From positions 60,498 through 124,497 of the forward strand of contig JABDCA010000005.1 in assembly GCA_013288345.1 (NCBI GenBank): DNA of 64,000 nt. The letters are read 5' to 3'. Shown piece after piece: positions 51,808 to 62,156 of this stretch. Both the position numbers and the translations under genes were made by a program. The notes under the pieces are model-generated. The model was not told where the DNA came from and did not search any database. It saw only the letters and a list, made by a program, of their open reading frames with translations. This DNA comes from Bacteroidota bacterium (lineage in GTDB: Bacteria; Bacteroidota; Bacteroidia; JABEUT01). Each line of letters begins with the position of its first letter. Position 1 is the first letter of the stretch.

Positions 51808-52689
51808 ATGCGGATAGCTATATACGGGCGGCCAACAGCATCAAATCTTACTGAAGATGTAAAGAACATTTTTGCACAGTTAGATGGGCTCGAATTTGAT
51901 TATATAATTCATGAGGCCTTTTATAATTCACTCAAGGAAATAATATCGTTTAAGAAAAAGCCGGGAACTTTCTCAGCTGAATTACCTGCCGGGTCAGTCG
52001 ATTACCTGATAAGCATGGGTGGCGACGGAACCTTATTAGAAACTCTGCCTTATGTTGCTAAAAACGGCATCCCTGTATTGGGTATAAATACTGGAAGGCT
52101 TGGCTTTTTAGCCATTGTGCCTGAAGAGAATTTTTCCCCGGCACTTATTGCCTTAAAGAATAAAAAGTTCACCATACAGAACCGCACACTGCTCAGTTTA
52201 GATACTTCGAGCTCCCTTTTTGGAAAGTACAATTATGCATTGAACGAAATTTGCGTACAACGTAAAGATGCATCAACCATGTTGACCATACACACTTACC
52301 TGAATGATGAGTTCCTTAACTCGTACTGGGCAGATGGCTTGATAATTGCTACCCCAACAGGTTCTACAGCATACTCTTTAAGTTGTAGCGGACCCATTCT
52401 GTTACCGGATGATTCCAGCTTTATAATAACCCCTATTGCACCGCATAACCTGAATGTACGTCCTGTGGTTATACCCGATAGCTATACTATTAAACTAAAG
52501 GTAGAGGGTAGAAGCCCAACCAATTTGGTTTCTCTCGATTCGCGTGCAGAGGATATAGATTCTTCTGTTGAATTGGTTATCCGTAAAGAATCATTTGGAG
52601 TGAAGCTGATTCAAATACCCGGGACAAGCTTTACCGAAACCTTACGCAAAAAACTGCATTGGGGTAAGGATATAAGGAACGAACACTAG
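51808..52689 (+). CDS. nadK: NAD kinase
   Basis: This 293-residue enzyme phosphorylates NAD to NADP. Motifs in order are GGDGTLLET (residues 71-79), GINTGRLGFLA, ALNEICVQRKDASTMLTI, WADGLIIATPTGSTAYSLSCSGPI and LNVRPVVIP. The ATG at 51808 is used; the longer frame adds 15 residues that overlap the promoter box. Length is typical. It stands alone. Confidence 0.95.
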   Translation: MRIAIYGRPTASNLTEDVKNIFAQLDGLEFDYIIHEAFYNSLKEIISFKKKPGTFSAELPAGSVDYLISMGGDGTLLETLPYVAKNGIPVLGINTGRLGFLAIVPEENFSPALIALKNKKFTIQNRTLLSLDTSSSLFGKYNYALNEICVQRKDASTMLTIHTYLNDEFLNSYWADGLIIATPTGSTAYSLSCSGPILLPDDSSFIITPIAPHNLNVRPVVIPDSYTIKLKVEGRSPTNLVSLDSRAEDIDSSVELVIRKESFGVKLIQIPGTSFTETLRKKLHWGKDIRNEH

Positions 52690-52783
52690 TATTGTTCCTA
52701 AGTTTAAAAGTCGACTCAAAACTCTAACCAACTATTTCGCGCCTATGGAGCTTATGAGTATTTATTTGCTTGAATGCTATTAA

Positions 52784-52860
52784 TATGTTGCCCCGGAGGG
52801 GCTAAATAGTAATAGAAAAAGTAAAATCGTTTTAATCAAAGCCCTGTTAGGGGCGACATA
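52784..52860. repeat. 77-bp MITE-like repeat with GCCCC hairpins
   Basis: The ends TATGTTGCCCC (52784-52794) and GGGGCGACATA (52850-52860) are inverted repeats with one mismatch. Internal hairpins CCCCGGAGGGG and GCCC-TGTTA-GGGC are also present. The form matches a GCCCC/GGGGC repeat that I associate with Bacteroidota genomes. It carries no gene. The bases just upstream (52735-52760) include a related GCGCCTATGGAGC word. Confidence 0.65.
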
Positions 52861-52891
52861 CCATTCCTTCCCTCAATTAAGCGAAAATATA

Positions 52892-54364
52892 TTATAACAC
52901 AGCAATCTTCCCGCCATATCTTCTCGAAGGATCTTGCAGGCTGATGATATAAATGCTGCTTGGCAGTTTTTTATCCAACACCAATGTTGTACCATTTACA
53001 GAATAAACAGGAGTACAATCTTGCCCCAATAAATTATAAATGTGTAAAGTCCTTAATGCAGCAGCAGGAATATTTTCAGTATGAATACTGTTCTCATTTT
53101 GGTTGTAATACATTCTACTTTCAGGCTGAGTTATGTCAGAGATACTGGTACTGACACCTACAGTAACATATAATACAGCAGGATCATTCTTACATCCGCC
53201 TTTTTCAGTTTCAGTAATCGATACATCACCGCTATGGGTTCCGAAATTTACAGTAATACTATTAGTACCTTGTCCACTTGCAATAGTTGCTCCGGCAGGA
53301 ACTGTCCATGTATAAGTTGAGCCTGTTGTATTTGGAACGCTGTAAACCTGGCCTGTAGCGGATACTGATACGCTAATTGCCCCCGTAATTACATACGGAT
53401 TAGGAATAAGATTGAAAAAATCTGCTGCCCAATAGGTAGAATGGAAATTTGTTTCCTCTAAAGCATAGGTAGCTGTCGCGCCACCCTTGCGTGGGCATGA
53501 ACCGGTATCTACTGCAATACCATGCCCCATACCCGTTATTCTATATATATACACCGCCGGGTTACCATTACTATCGTTATAAATGGTTTGTATCACATTG
53601 CTATTTCCTTGAAATGCGCTATTGGTCGAATCTACTGTTTGATCAGCATGATTCAGATTGGTCCACTGCTTCATAAGTTCAGCAGCGTTTGTCGGGCTAA
53701 CGGTAAGGTCAGATGTTCCCTGGCATATCATTGCCTTTGGGTAATTTCCTTTATATCCGGGGTTCTGACCGCGCACCAACGCTCCCCATTGTGCAGGGGT
53801 CATAGTTACATAACCATTCTGTGCATTAAATGCTGTTGATATTGAAGTAGCCGCTTTGTAAGGTAAGCCTGCCATAATAGCTCCTTTAACAAAAATGTCA
53901 GGATAGGTAGCCATCATTACTGCAGTCATTGCTGCCCCTGCCGAAAGGCCGGTAACAAATATTTCAGTGGTATCTATGCTATAGTGTGCTTTCATATAAT
54001 CTACCATCTGCTTCACGCTCAAGGCCTCACCAACATTACGGCTTGCATCGGTAGTATCGAACCAGTTAAAACAAAGGCTGCTATTATTTGCGCTTATCTG
54101 TTCAGGATAAACTACATAGAACTTATGTGCGTTAGCTATCTTGTTCCAACCGGTTTGCGTAGAATAAAGGTTTGCACTTTCGGTACAACCATGCAAAGCC
54201 ACAACTAAGGGTGCCTTGCCACTAATACCCGATGGCACATAGGTATACATATTCAAGGCACCGGGGTTAGTTCCGAAACTTGTTACTTGTGTTATTGCTT
54301 GTGAATAGAGTACAGTATTAATTAAAAATACAACAGCAAGAACTAAGAGATAATTTTTTTTCAT
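52892..54364 (-). CDS. Secreted PHB-depolymerase-type esterase, T9SS cargo
   Basis: This 490-residue protein has a signal peptide (LVLAVVFLINTVLYSQ) and an alpha/beta hydrolase of the PHB depolymerase (LpqC/CE1-like) family: LVVALHGCTESANLY, nucleophile GLSAGAAM, acidic residue in CQGTSDLTVSP and His in ITGMGHGI. A PKD-like domain (TYTWTVPAGATIASGQG) and a T9SS type A sorting domain (from RTLHIYNLLGQ to GGKIAVL) follow. It is probably exported and surface-attached, cleaving polyester or feruloyl/acetyl ester substrates. The exact substrate is unknown. Confidence 0.9.
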   Translation of the reverse strand: MKKNYLLVLAVVFLINTVLYSQAITQVTSFGTNPGALNMYTYVPSGISGKAPLVVALHGCTESANLYSTQTGWNKIANAHKFYVVYPEQISANNSSLCFNWFDTTDASRNVGEALSVKQMVDYMKAHYSIDTTEIFVTGLSAGAAMTAVMMATYPDIFVKGAIMAGLPYKAATSISTAFNAQNGYVTMTPAQWGALVRGQNPGYKGNYPKAMICQGTSDLTVSPTNAAELMKQWTNLNHADQTVDSTNSAFQGNSNVIQTIYNDSNGNPAVYIYRITGMGHGIAVDTGSCPRKGGATATYALEETNFHSTYWAADFFNLIPNPYVITGAISVSVSATGQVYSVPNTTGSTYTWTVPAGATIASGQGTNSITVNFGTHSGDVSITETEKGGCKNDPAVLYVTVGVSTSISDITQPESRMYYNQNENSIHTENIPAAALRTLHIYNLLGQDCTPVYSVNGTTLVLDKKLPSSIYIISLQDPSRRYGGKIAVL

Positions 54365-54425
54365 TGTTACACCAGGGTTAGCATAATTCGTTCAAGCAAA
54401 TATATGCTTTAGTCAAGCATCTAAT

Positions 54426-55811
54426 CTAAACCGTTAAAGCCTGCTTTTTGCGCGTAATGAGAGCAACGACAAGAGTAACCGTAATTACCTGAACCAGCAA
54501 TGTTGCAGGGTACATAAACCTGAAATCGGGTCCGGTTGAGGCCAGTAGGTATGATGCATAATAGGTAAGCGGGAGTAATAACACAGTGATGAACATTGCA
54601 TTCTTCGTACGCCTTTTTATAAAGAAGAACAGTAGCATTGCTCCATTTATAAGTATCCACAATGAATGTTCGCCGAAGCCATAGTGCACCAGTTTTGTTT
54701 CATGCAAGTTGCTTGCGGCATCTATCCATTTATCTCTTATACCCTTGAGTTTCCCGTTCTGCATAAGGCCATATTTATTGTCATCGAGCATCGGGTGAAA
54801 CCATTGCTTTTCTACGTGCGGCCTGAGCATCATTTTAAAACCATCCCATTTTACTCTGGCAATTGCCATTAGATCATGCGTTAAGAGACTATAATACTGT
54901 TTGGTAAATGCAGTATCATCTCTGTTGAATATAGTATCGACCGCTTTAACGGGGCCCCACCACATGATAGGCGCCACATTGCCTGGTATATATGCTTTTT
55001 GGTATATAGGTGTAAGATGACTATACATATAGGGCAAATACTTTTTATCATCCATATTATTTACCAAAACACCAAGGCATTCGGTTGCATATACCTGATT
55101 TTCGGGATGGGTTTTTGTAACCTTAAATGCAGCATTAATTTGAATAGAAAGGATAAAATAAATGGCCAGATAGTAAACACCCGGCATAATACCCGATACA
55201 TGAAATTTGCCTGTATTTATATAAGCATCAGATAAAAAGAACAGGAGTAAAACAAACACAGGAATCAGCACTATAGCATTATGCCTTACAAGCATTACAA
55301 GTAACATTGCTATAAACAAAAGAACATAGAAGAATTTGTAATTCTTCAGTTTGTTTACTTTAATCTGTACTAAATGCAAAGCAAGGTAAGCTATCCAAAC
55401 AAGACCAATCACTACCCATGTATCTTTAATAAAAGCCATTAAATGAAAGGCAAGCGGCGTTACAGGCGTAAGAAGAAATACTAAAAGTACAATAGGGAAA
55501 TAGCATTTTGTTTTTTCAGATGCTCCAAACAATTGAAGAACTTGTTTCGACAATAAATAAATACCAAGGCAACCCAATACGGTTTGTAATAAGGTAATGA
55601 AACCAATCCCACCACCCAGTTTCAAAACATAGTGCAGGATGATCGCCATTACAGGTGGGTGCCAATCATCGTAATTTCCGGTAAGGGCCTGGTTATATTG
55701 TACCAGACTATCGCCATTCATAAAGGCAGGGTAACAAATTGCCCAAACAATAAGTGCAATAAAAACTACTGCCACAAAAGGCAGGGCTCGCATTATTTTA
55801 GAATCTTTCAT
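54426..55811 (-). CDS. Polytopic membrane protein, GT-C-like (DUF6020-like)
   Basis: This 461-residue protein has about ten transmembrane helices. An early loop reads NGDSLVQYNQALTGNYDDWHPPVMAIIL, shown here only to indicate the conserved DSL...DWHPP pattern, which places acidic residues in the first extracytoplasmic loop as in GT-C glycosyltransferases. The ATG at 55811 replaces a TTG three codons upstream. It could transfer sugar from a lipid carrier; the donor and acceptor are unknown. It lies 42 bp after the secA stop on the same strand. Confidence 0.7.
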   Translation of the reverse strand: MKDSKIMRALPFVAVVFIALIVWAICYPAFMNGDSLVQYNQALTGNYDDWHPPVMAIILHYVLKLGGGIGFITLLQTVLGCLGIYLLSKQVLQLFGASEKTKCYFPIVLLVFLLTPVTPLAFHLMAFIKDTWVVIGLVWIAYLALHLVQIKVNKLKNYKFFYVLLFIAMLLVMLVRHNAIVLIPVFVLLLFFLSDAYINTGKFHVSGIMPGVYYLAIYFILSIQINAAFKVTKTHPENQVYATECLGVLVNNMDDKKYLPYMYSHLTPIYQKAYIPGNVAPIMWWGPVKAVDTIFNRDDTAFTKQYYSLLTHDLMAIARVKWDGFKMMLRPHVEKQWFHPMLDDNKYGLMQNGKLKGIRDKWIDAASNLHETKLVHYGFGEHSLWILINGAMLLFFFIKRRTKNAMFITVLLLPLTYYASYLLASTGPDFRFMYPATLLVQVITVTLVVALITRKKQALTV

Positions 55812-55853
55812 AATGCTCAACCGATACTATGCATTTTACTTGAACTATTAGCC

Positions 55854-58800
55854 TTATTTTCCGTGGCAGTTCTTATACTTTTTACCGCTACCGCAAGGGC
55901 AAGGATCATTACGCCCCACTCTTTTTTCGGCCTTGGCTGGCTGTTGTACCTTTACAGGAGCAGCACCACCTTGTTGTTGGGCTTCGCCACCTGCACGGCT
56001 GGTTTCATACTCCACTTCCGGGTGTTCTATTATCTCGGCTTCTTTTATCTGATCAGGGTTTTGAACAAACACAGCGCTCTTCATCAAAAATGAAGATATG
56101 CTCTTGTTCATCCTTACAACCATGTCCTTAAATAATTTGAATGATTCAAATTTATATATCAGTAAGGGATCTTTTTGTTCGTACACAGCATTTTGCACCG
56201 ATTGGCGGAGGTCATCCATCTCACGAAGGTGTTCCTTCCACTCATCATCCATACCGGCTAATATCACAGCCTTTTCAAGCTCGCGCAATACTTCTTTGCC
56301 GTTGCTTTGGTATGCGTTTTTAAGATTTACTACTACCGGTACTACACGCAGTCCATCCGACATTGGTATTTGAATATTTTCGAAACGATTGTTGGCGTCT
56401 TCAAAAACATTCTTTACAAACGGGAATACTTCTTTGGCAATCTTATCGTATTTTTTCTGGTAGCTGGTCTGTACTTTTTCAAAAAGTCTGTCAGCTATCT
56501 GGTCTGTAGTAAGGCTATCAAACTCTTCTTGTGTAACCGGAGTTTCCACAGAGAATGTACGTAATACTTCTATTTTAAATCCTTCATAATCTATATCCTC
56601 TGAATGATATTCGCCTGCAATAGTTTCGCATACATCAAGGAACATATTCGCAATGTCGAGCGATAACCTTTCGCCAAATAAAGCGTGGCGGCGGCGGGTA
56701 TAAATAACCTCGCGTTGCTGGTTCATTACATCATCGTAATCGATAAGGCGCTTACGGGTACCAAAGTTGTTTTCTTCTACTTTCTTTTGCGCGCGTTCAA
56801 TCGATTTGGTAATGAGTCCGTGTTGTATAACCTCACCTTCCTCAATACCCATCCTGTCCATCATCTTGGCAATACGCTCCGAACCGAATAAACGCATCAG
56901 ATCATCTTCGAGCGATACAAAGAACTGTGATGAACCCGGATCTCCCTGACGGCCTGCACGGCCACGTAACTGACGATCTACACGACGCGATTCATGGCGC
57001 TCAGTGCCCATAATGGCCAAGCCACCCGATGTCGCAACATTGGCTCCCAGTTTAATATCGGTACCACGGCCCGCCATGTTAGTAGCAATTGTAACCGTAC
57101 CGGGAGTACCTGCTTCAGCAACAATTTCAGCCTCACGCTCGTGTAACTTTGCATTCAGTACGTTATGCCTTATGCCACGTAGTTTTAACATACGGCTAAG
57201 TAACTCTGACACTTCAACCGATGTAGTACCTACCAGCACAGGCCTTCCTAATTTTACTGCTTCCTGTATCTGGTCAATAACGGCATTATATTTTTCACGT
57301 TTTGTTTTGTAAACCAAATCCTGCCTGTCATCGCGTATCATACCTCTGTTGGTAGGTATAGCTACAACTTCCAGTTTATAAATGCTCCACAACTCACCTG
57401 CTTCTGTTTCGGCAGTACCCGTCATACCTGCAAGCTTGTGGTACATACGGAAATAGTTCTGCAGTGTTATAGTTGCGTAGGTTTGTGTTTCGGCTTCAAT
57501 CTTAACGTTTTCCTTCGCCTCAATAGCCTGGTGCAAGCCGTCGGAATAACGTCTGCCTTCCATAATACGGCCTGTTTGCTCATCCACAATCTTTACTTCA
57601 GCTTCCATCACCACATACTCCACATCTTTTTCAAATAGGGTATATGCTTTAAGCAATTGGTTAATGGTATGCACACGTTCGCTTTTTATAGAAAAGTCAC
57701 GAAGTAGTTCATCTTTTATTTTTGCTTTCTCCTCATCAGTAGCATCCATTTTTTCAATATTGGCAATCTCGCTACCCACATCCGGTAAAATGAAAAACTT
57801 AGGATCTTCTCCTTGCGAAGTGATCAGGTCAATTCCTTTTTCAGCTAACTCTACGGTATTATTTTTTTCGTCAATAACAAAAAATAACTCCTCGTCTATC
57901 TTGCTCATTTCCCTGCCATGGTCCTGCATGTAGAAGTTCTCTGTCTTCTGCAATAGAGCCCTACGTCCTTCCTCACTCAAAAATTTTATGAGCGCCTTAT
58001 TTTTAGGTAAACCTCTGTATGCACGCAATAAAGCAACTCCACCTTCTTTTTCCTTTTCTTTATCGCCGCTTTCAATAAGTGTTTTAGCATCTATCAATGC
58101 TTTGTTCACAAAGGTGCGTTGGGCATTCATCAATTTTTCTACACGTGGTTTCATCTGGAAAAATTCGTGCTTGTCGCCACGCGGTGTAGGGCCCGAAATA
58201 ATTAAGGGCGTACGGGCATCATCAATAAGCACTGAATCGACCTCATCGACAATAGAAAAGTAGTGTCCGCGTTGTACCAGGTCGCCCGGTGAACGGGCCA
58301 TGTTATCGCGTAAGTAATCGAAACCGTATTCGTTATTGGTACCGTATGTAATATCTGCTAAGTAAGCGTACCTGCGTTCGTGCGAGTTAGGTTCGTGCCT
58401 GTCAATGCAATCTACTCTCAGTCCATGGAACTCGAACAAGGGGGCCATCCATTCCGAGTCACGCTTGGCAAGGTAATCGTTAACAGTAACCAAATGCACA
58501 CCGCGGCCGGCTAATGCATTAAGGTAAACCGGCAAAATAGCCACAAGAGTTTTACCCTCACCCGTTGCCATCTCAGCTATCTTACCCGAATGCAATACTG
58601 CACCACCTATAAGCTGAACAGGATAAGGCACCATATCCCATTTTACATCGTTACCACGCACACTCCAGGTGCTGTTCCAGGTAGCTTTATCGCCTTGTAT
58701 TTTTATATGGCTAAAATCGGCAGCACGTTCCTTATCCCATGCTGTAGCTGTTACTTCAAGCGAGTCTTTTTCTTTGAACCTCCTGGCTGTTTCGCGCATT

Positions 58801-59156
58801 ACTGCAAAAGCTTCAGGTAAAATATCCTTCAGTTGTTGTGTAATATCAACCAAAATCTCTTTTTCAAGTTTATCTACCTCAATATAGATCTCTTCCTTTT
58901 CTTTTACTGACAATGATGCGTCATCAAATTCAACCTTAGCCTTCAGTTCTTTCTTACGGGTTTCATTAGCGCTTATTTTATCCTGTATGCGCTTTTTAAA
59001 TTCTACTGTTTTGCCACGTAATTCGTCATTGCTTATATTGGTATACGACTTTTCTATTTCGAGTATATTATCGACAACTGGCTGAATTTCTTTTACATCG
59101 CGGTCGTGCTTATTGCCAAATATTTTTGACAATGTGCTCACAAAATCTTCTAACAT
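55854..59156 (-). CDS. secA: Preprotein translocase ATPase SecA
   Basis: This 1100-residue protein has the usual size for Bacteroidota SecA. Visible features are nucleotide-binding domain 1 with Walker [14 protein letters not shown]-type [17 protein letters not shown], and a large insert in the preprotein cross-linking region. NBD2 ([13 protein letters not shown] and [16 protein letters not shown]) and the helical scaffold follow, then a C-terminal zinc-binding SEC-C motif ([19 protein letters not shown]). It powers Sec export, which feeds the T9SS cargo proteins seen nearby. The ATG at 59156 follows a GTG codon. Confidence 0.97.
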   Translation of the reverse strand: MLEDFVSTLSKIFGNKHDRDVKEIQPVVDNILEIEKSYTNISNDELRGKTVEFKKRIQDKISANETRKKELKAKVEFDDASLSVKEKEEIYIEVDKLEKEILVDITQQLKDILPEAFAVMRETARRFKEKDSLEVTATAWDKERAADFSHIKIQGDKATWNSTWSVRGNDVKWDMVPYPVQLIGGAVLHSGKIAEMATGEGKTLVAILPVYLNALAGRGVHLVTVNDYLAKRDSEWMAPLFEFHGLRVDCIDRHEPNSHERRYAYLADITYGTNNEYGFDYLRDNMARSPGDLVQRGHYFSIVDEVDSVLIDDARTPLIISGPTPRGDKHEFFQMKPRVEKLMNAQRTFVNKALIDAKTLIESGDKEKEKEGGVALLRAYRGLPKNKALIKFLSEEGRRALLQKTENFYMQDHGREMSKIDEELFFVIDEKNNTVELAEKGIDLITSQGEDPKFFILPDVGSEIANIEKMDATDEEKAKIKDELLRDFSIKSERVHTINQLLKAYTLFEKDVEYVVMEAEVKIVDEQTGRIMEGRRYSDGLHQAIEAKENVKIEAETQTYATITLQNYFRMYHKLAGMTGTAETEAGELWSIYKLEVVAIPTNRGMIRDDRQDLVYKTKREKYNAVIDQIQEAVKLGRPVLVGTTSVEVSELLSRMLKLRGIRHNVLNAKLHEREAEIVAEAGTPGTVTIATNMAGRGTDIKLGANVATSGGLAIMGTERHESRRVDRQLRGRAGRQGDPGSSQFFVSLEDDLMRLFGSERIAKMMDRMGIEEGEVIQHGLITKSIERAQKKVEENNFGTRKRLIDYDDVMNQQREVIYTRRRHALFGERLSLDIANMFLDVCETIAGEYHSEDIDYEGFKIEVLRTFSVETPVTQEEFDSLTTDQIADRLFEKVQTSYQKKYDKIAKEVFPFVKNVFEDANNRFENIQIPMSDGLRVVPVVVNLKNAYQSNGKEVLRELEKAVILAGMDDEWKEHLREMDDLRQSVQNAVYEQKDPLLIYKFESFKLFKDMVVRMNKSISSFLMKSAVFVQNPDQIKEAEIIEHPEVEYETSRAGGEAQQQGGAAPVKVQQPAKAEKRVGRNDPCPCGSGKKYKNCHGK

Positions 59157-59188
59157 CACTACTGTTTTATATGTTTACTAAAAGGAGG

Positions 59189-59196
59189 CAAAAATA
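59189..59196 (-). promoter_or_regulatory. Candidate -7 box for secA
   Basis: On the minus strand TATTTTTG (TAnnTTTG) lies 32 bp before the secA ATG. Confidence 0.45.
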
Positions 59197-59295
59197 AGGC
59201 AAATTCCCGCACGGAGGGTTATTTCCTTTTTACCTCATTATAAAGACGGTTTCAGGGCTTAAAATACTTCATAATTGGGCTCCCTATAAATAAGA

Positions 59296-59322
59296 AAGCG
59301 TGGCATATTATATGCCACGCTT
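59296..59322 (-). terminator. Terminator of the 422-residue T9SS cargo gene
   Basis: A perfect 12-bp stem AAGCGTGGCATA-TTA-TATGCCACGCTT lies 23 bp beyond the stop codon at 59345 and before the secA promoter. Confidence 0.75.
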
Positions 59323-59344
59323 CCATCTCAAAAAAAGTACTATC

Positions 59345-60613
59345 TTACTGAGTAATAACCATTTTACGGGTTACTGCTTTACCATTTACATCGAAAGTAT
59401 AGAAATATATACCCGGTGTAAACTGGTTAGCACTGAGGTTAATTTGGTGCTTGCCGGGGGCAATATCTGAATATGAATTACTTACAAGTTTCCTGCCTGT
59501 CATATCGTACACGCTAAAAACAATATCCGACGATTTGTTAATGCTGTAGCTGATTTGAGTTGTTTGATTGAACGGGTTAGGGAAGTTTTGAGAAATAGAC
59601 AAGCCATTATCAGAAATAGTATTTATACCTGTAGCATCGGTAAATGATACACTGGTAAGAATTGCATTGTCCTGCCAGTAAAAGTATTCAGTATCGGTGC
59701 CGCATAAGTTCCACTCGTCATTATCAAACGGAACTCCTCCAAGTACTCCAATTTGGTTTCCATGAGTATCGGGCCAGGTTACCGGAGCATACGGTGAGGT
59801 TTGATAATACTCCCAGCCGGTTACAAAACTATTACAGAATGGAGTTGGACCAAATTTAGGGCCAAAAAATGTAAAGGCATCAGCATAAGCCCCGCCACTT
59901 GACACACAGGTTGCATTAGGAAAAGCATAACCAACTGCAAACGTATCGGCTTTTGAACCGGAGAATTGCATGGTAACGGCAAATTTATAGCCACTGGCTA
60001 CAACAAAATTCGGCAGTACTCCTATTTGATAAATACTGTCGATTGTGTTGCCGGGCAGGTTCTTGCCTTTATTAAGTATAATAGTATCGGTATGCAATAC
60101 TGTACTTCCGGGGTAGCCATTAGCTGTAACATTGGTAATAAAAAATACAAGTGTATCATTTAATCCCGATGTATTACTATACGCCACAAAGGAGGTAATA
60201 GTATCTACAACCAATGAACCTGCAGCAGGTATGTAAGTGTTATTTGAGTAGAAATCAACAACTGTATCAAAGGCCACAGTAAGACTATGTGTTAAATCGA
60301 AGTTCATATTAGCACCCGACCCTGTATCTTTTATGGTCCACAGCCTGTTCATCGACTCAATATACCATCCGCTGGCTAAGGAGTAAGATGTTTGAAGGTT
60401 TTGATCACTCATGGGGTATTGCATTGAAGCATTTGTATTTGTAGCAGTCGCTTTTTTAGTTATTGCAGTATTTTTAAAAAAGCTTTTTGTAGAAACTGCT
60501 GATACCTTATGCAATTTTGGGGCGTGCAGATGATGCGCCGCACTTTGCGCAAAAAGGCTTATGGCTGATATAGAAAAGCCTGCGATTAGAAATAGTAACT
60601 TGTTTTTTCTCAT
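59345..60613 (-). CDS. Secreted T9SS cargo protein of unknown function
   Basis: This 422-residue protein has a signal peptide (LLFLIAGFSISAISLFAQ) and a central beta-rich region with no family that I can name. A C-terminal type A sorting domain follows (ISQNFPNPFNQTTQISYSI, then GIYFYTFDVNGKAVTRKMVI). It should be exported by Sec and T9SS to the cell surface. The gene is monocistronic, with its own terminator. Confidence 0.85.
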   Translation of the reverse strand: MRKNKLLFLIAGFSISAISLFAQSAAHHLHAPKLHKVSAVSTKSFFKNTAITKKATATNTNASMQYPMSDQNLQTSYSLASGWYIESMNRLWTIKDTGSGANMNFDLTHSLTVAFDTVVDFYSNNTYIPAAGSLVVDTITSFVAYSNTSGLNDTLVFFITNVTANGYPGSTVLHTDTIILNKGKNLPGNTIDSIYQIGVLPNFVVASGYKFAVTMQFSGSKADTFAVGYAFPNATCVSSGGAYADAFTFFGPKFGPTPFCNSFVTGWEYYQTSPYAPVTWPDTHGNQIGVLGGVPFDNDEWNLCGTDTEYFYWQDNAILTSVSFTDATGINTISDNGLSISQNFPNPFNQTTQISYSINKSSDIVFSVYDMTGRKLVSNSYSDIAPGKHQINLSANQFTPGIYFYTFDVNGKAVTRKMVITQ

Positions 60614-60720
60614 AATTTTGGGGGATTAGTTTAATTCCTGTGTTTGGGTTTCAGGGTTAATTTGACGATATTACTTGTAAGAACTTGCGTTCGGGTTGCA
60701 AAGTAAAATAAATTCACGGT

Positions 60721-61965
60721 TCAAAATACCTCACCCACATTAAAAAAGAAACCTCGGGAGCCACCATCGCCAAAACCATAATCAATACACAAATTAGTAT
60801 CTGAGTATTTATTCATTTTTATGCGCAACCCTATTCCTTTGCCCACATGAATAGCTGTAAAATTGCCTGAAGGGTAGTTAGGAACCGATTCACCATTACA
60901 AAATACTACTCCGCCAAGTAAGCCATTGTTCAATATGTCAAACCGATATTCTCCCTCTAAGTATATAATATCAGTTCCCCTAAACCTACCTTGTATAAAG
61001 CCCCTGCCCGAATTGGAGTAATCATCCCATCCTGTGCTGGGAAGATCGAAATAAGGCACCTTACCTCCATACGTAAATTCATTCCAACTCCAAAAGGCAA
61101 TCACGTTGTTCCGATGTTTCGTTAGGCTTATATATTTTCTGAATTCGACTGCTACTTCTTGCCAGTTGGTAGAGCTTCCTAAAAACGTTTGGTTATTGCG
61201 GTAAACAATATTTGCATAAAATGCATCCTTCGGATTATTAATATTGGTTCTGCTATCGTACTTTAAACGGGCAACAAGGCCCGAAGAAGATGTAGAAGAT
61301 ACAGCATTAGTATATCTTTCGTATTGGCGGCTATCTGCAGATTCTTTAATATTATAATGATAGTCCCAATTGTACCCCACTCCCCCGTAAAAGTTATGGG
61401 TAATAGAATAGAGCGCTTCTTGCGAAACTTTAAAATAGGAATAGTCTACCGAATCAGATTGAGATAATAATCGCTTGCCACCCAGCCCATACGTTAACGA
61501 TGGGTACTGATAAAAACGGTAATCGCCCAGAAGATTTATTTTATTATCCTTTAACCATATACTACTTAAAAGCGGAATGATTGTTTGCTGCTTAAGAGAG
61601 TATAAAGGGTTTAGAGTAATTACGGAAAGGTTGGTGGTTTTTGGATTATCGGTATAAAACGAAAAATTTGAAGCCAGTATAAAAGTTACTCCGTTAGAAA
61701 GTGAATATCCAATTGCCGGAAAAATAGATTTGTATACTATACCCGCTCGTAGATTTTCACTATCCGGCACTTCCTTATTTTTGATCTTAATTACTTTCGT
61801 AATTATATCCATTGCATCTTCCTGCCGGTAGCGGTTACTGTCTTGCCTTTTTACTGAATCTGATAGCTGGGCAATAGCTGAGATACTACCAGCTAAATGA
61901 AACGCGATTATCAGGGCAATACTTCTAACATAAAACTCAGTAAGCCCTTCTTTTATCCTGCACAC
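60721..61965 (-). CDS. BamA/TamA (Omp85)-like outer membrane barrel
   Basis: This 414-residue protein has a hydrophobic N-terminal export signal (SIALIIAFHLAGSISAIAQ), no visible POTRA repeats, and a C-terminal barrel with many amphipathic strands. It includes the Omp85-type phrase SGRGFIQGRFRG and a terminal Phe. It resembles the Bac_surface_Ag barrel without a periplasmic domain. It begins at GTG 61965; no better ATG is available. The function is unknown: surface display or lipid-linked export is possible. Confidence 0.8.
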   Translation of the reverse strand: MCRIKEGLTEFYVRSIALIIAFHLAGSISAIAQLSDSVKRQDSNRYRQEDAMDIITKVIKIKNKEVPDSENLRAGIVYKSIFPAIGYSLSNGVTFILASNFSFYTDNPKTTNLSVITLNPLYSLKQQTIIPLLSSIWLKDNKINLLGDYRFYQYPSLTYGLGGKRLLSQSDSVDYSYFKVSQEALYSITHNFYGGVGYNWDYHYNIKESADSRQYERYTNAVSSTSSSGLVARLKYDSRTNINNPKDAFYANIVYRNNQTFLGSSTNWQEVAVEFRKYISLTKHRNNVIAFWSWNEFTYGGKVPYFDLPSTGWDDYSNSGRGFIQGRFRGTDIIYLEGEYRFDILNNGLLGGVVFCNGESVPNYPSGNFTAIHVGKGIGLRIKMNKYSDTNLCIDYGFGDGGSRGFFFNVGEVF

Positions 61966-62103
61966 AATGTTATCTGATTATCTTTTATCACCGCTTAATA
62001 TATTTATTATGCCGGCCATAGGTGTCAACAATTTCTTAGACGATTTAAACCCTCTAAACCTTTGCACAGAATTTAGACTATAGGTATGCGTTAATGTTTA
62101 AGG

Positions 62104-62135
62104 CAAAAAAATAGCCCCGCAAAATTGCGGAGCTA
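62104..62135 (-). terminator. Probable terminator of the DUF5777-YceI operon
   Basis: The imperfect stem AAATAGCCCCGCAA/TTGCGGAGCTATTT lies about 22 bp beyond the stop codon at 62157, with a T-rich flank on the minus strand. Confidence 0.55.
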
Positions 62136-62156
62136 TTTCACAGAAAATAAAATATT

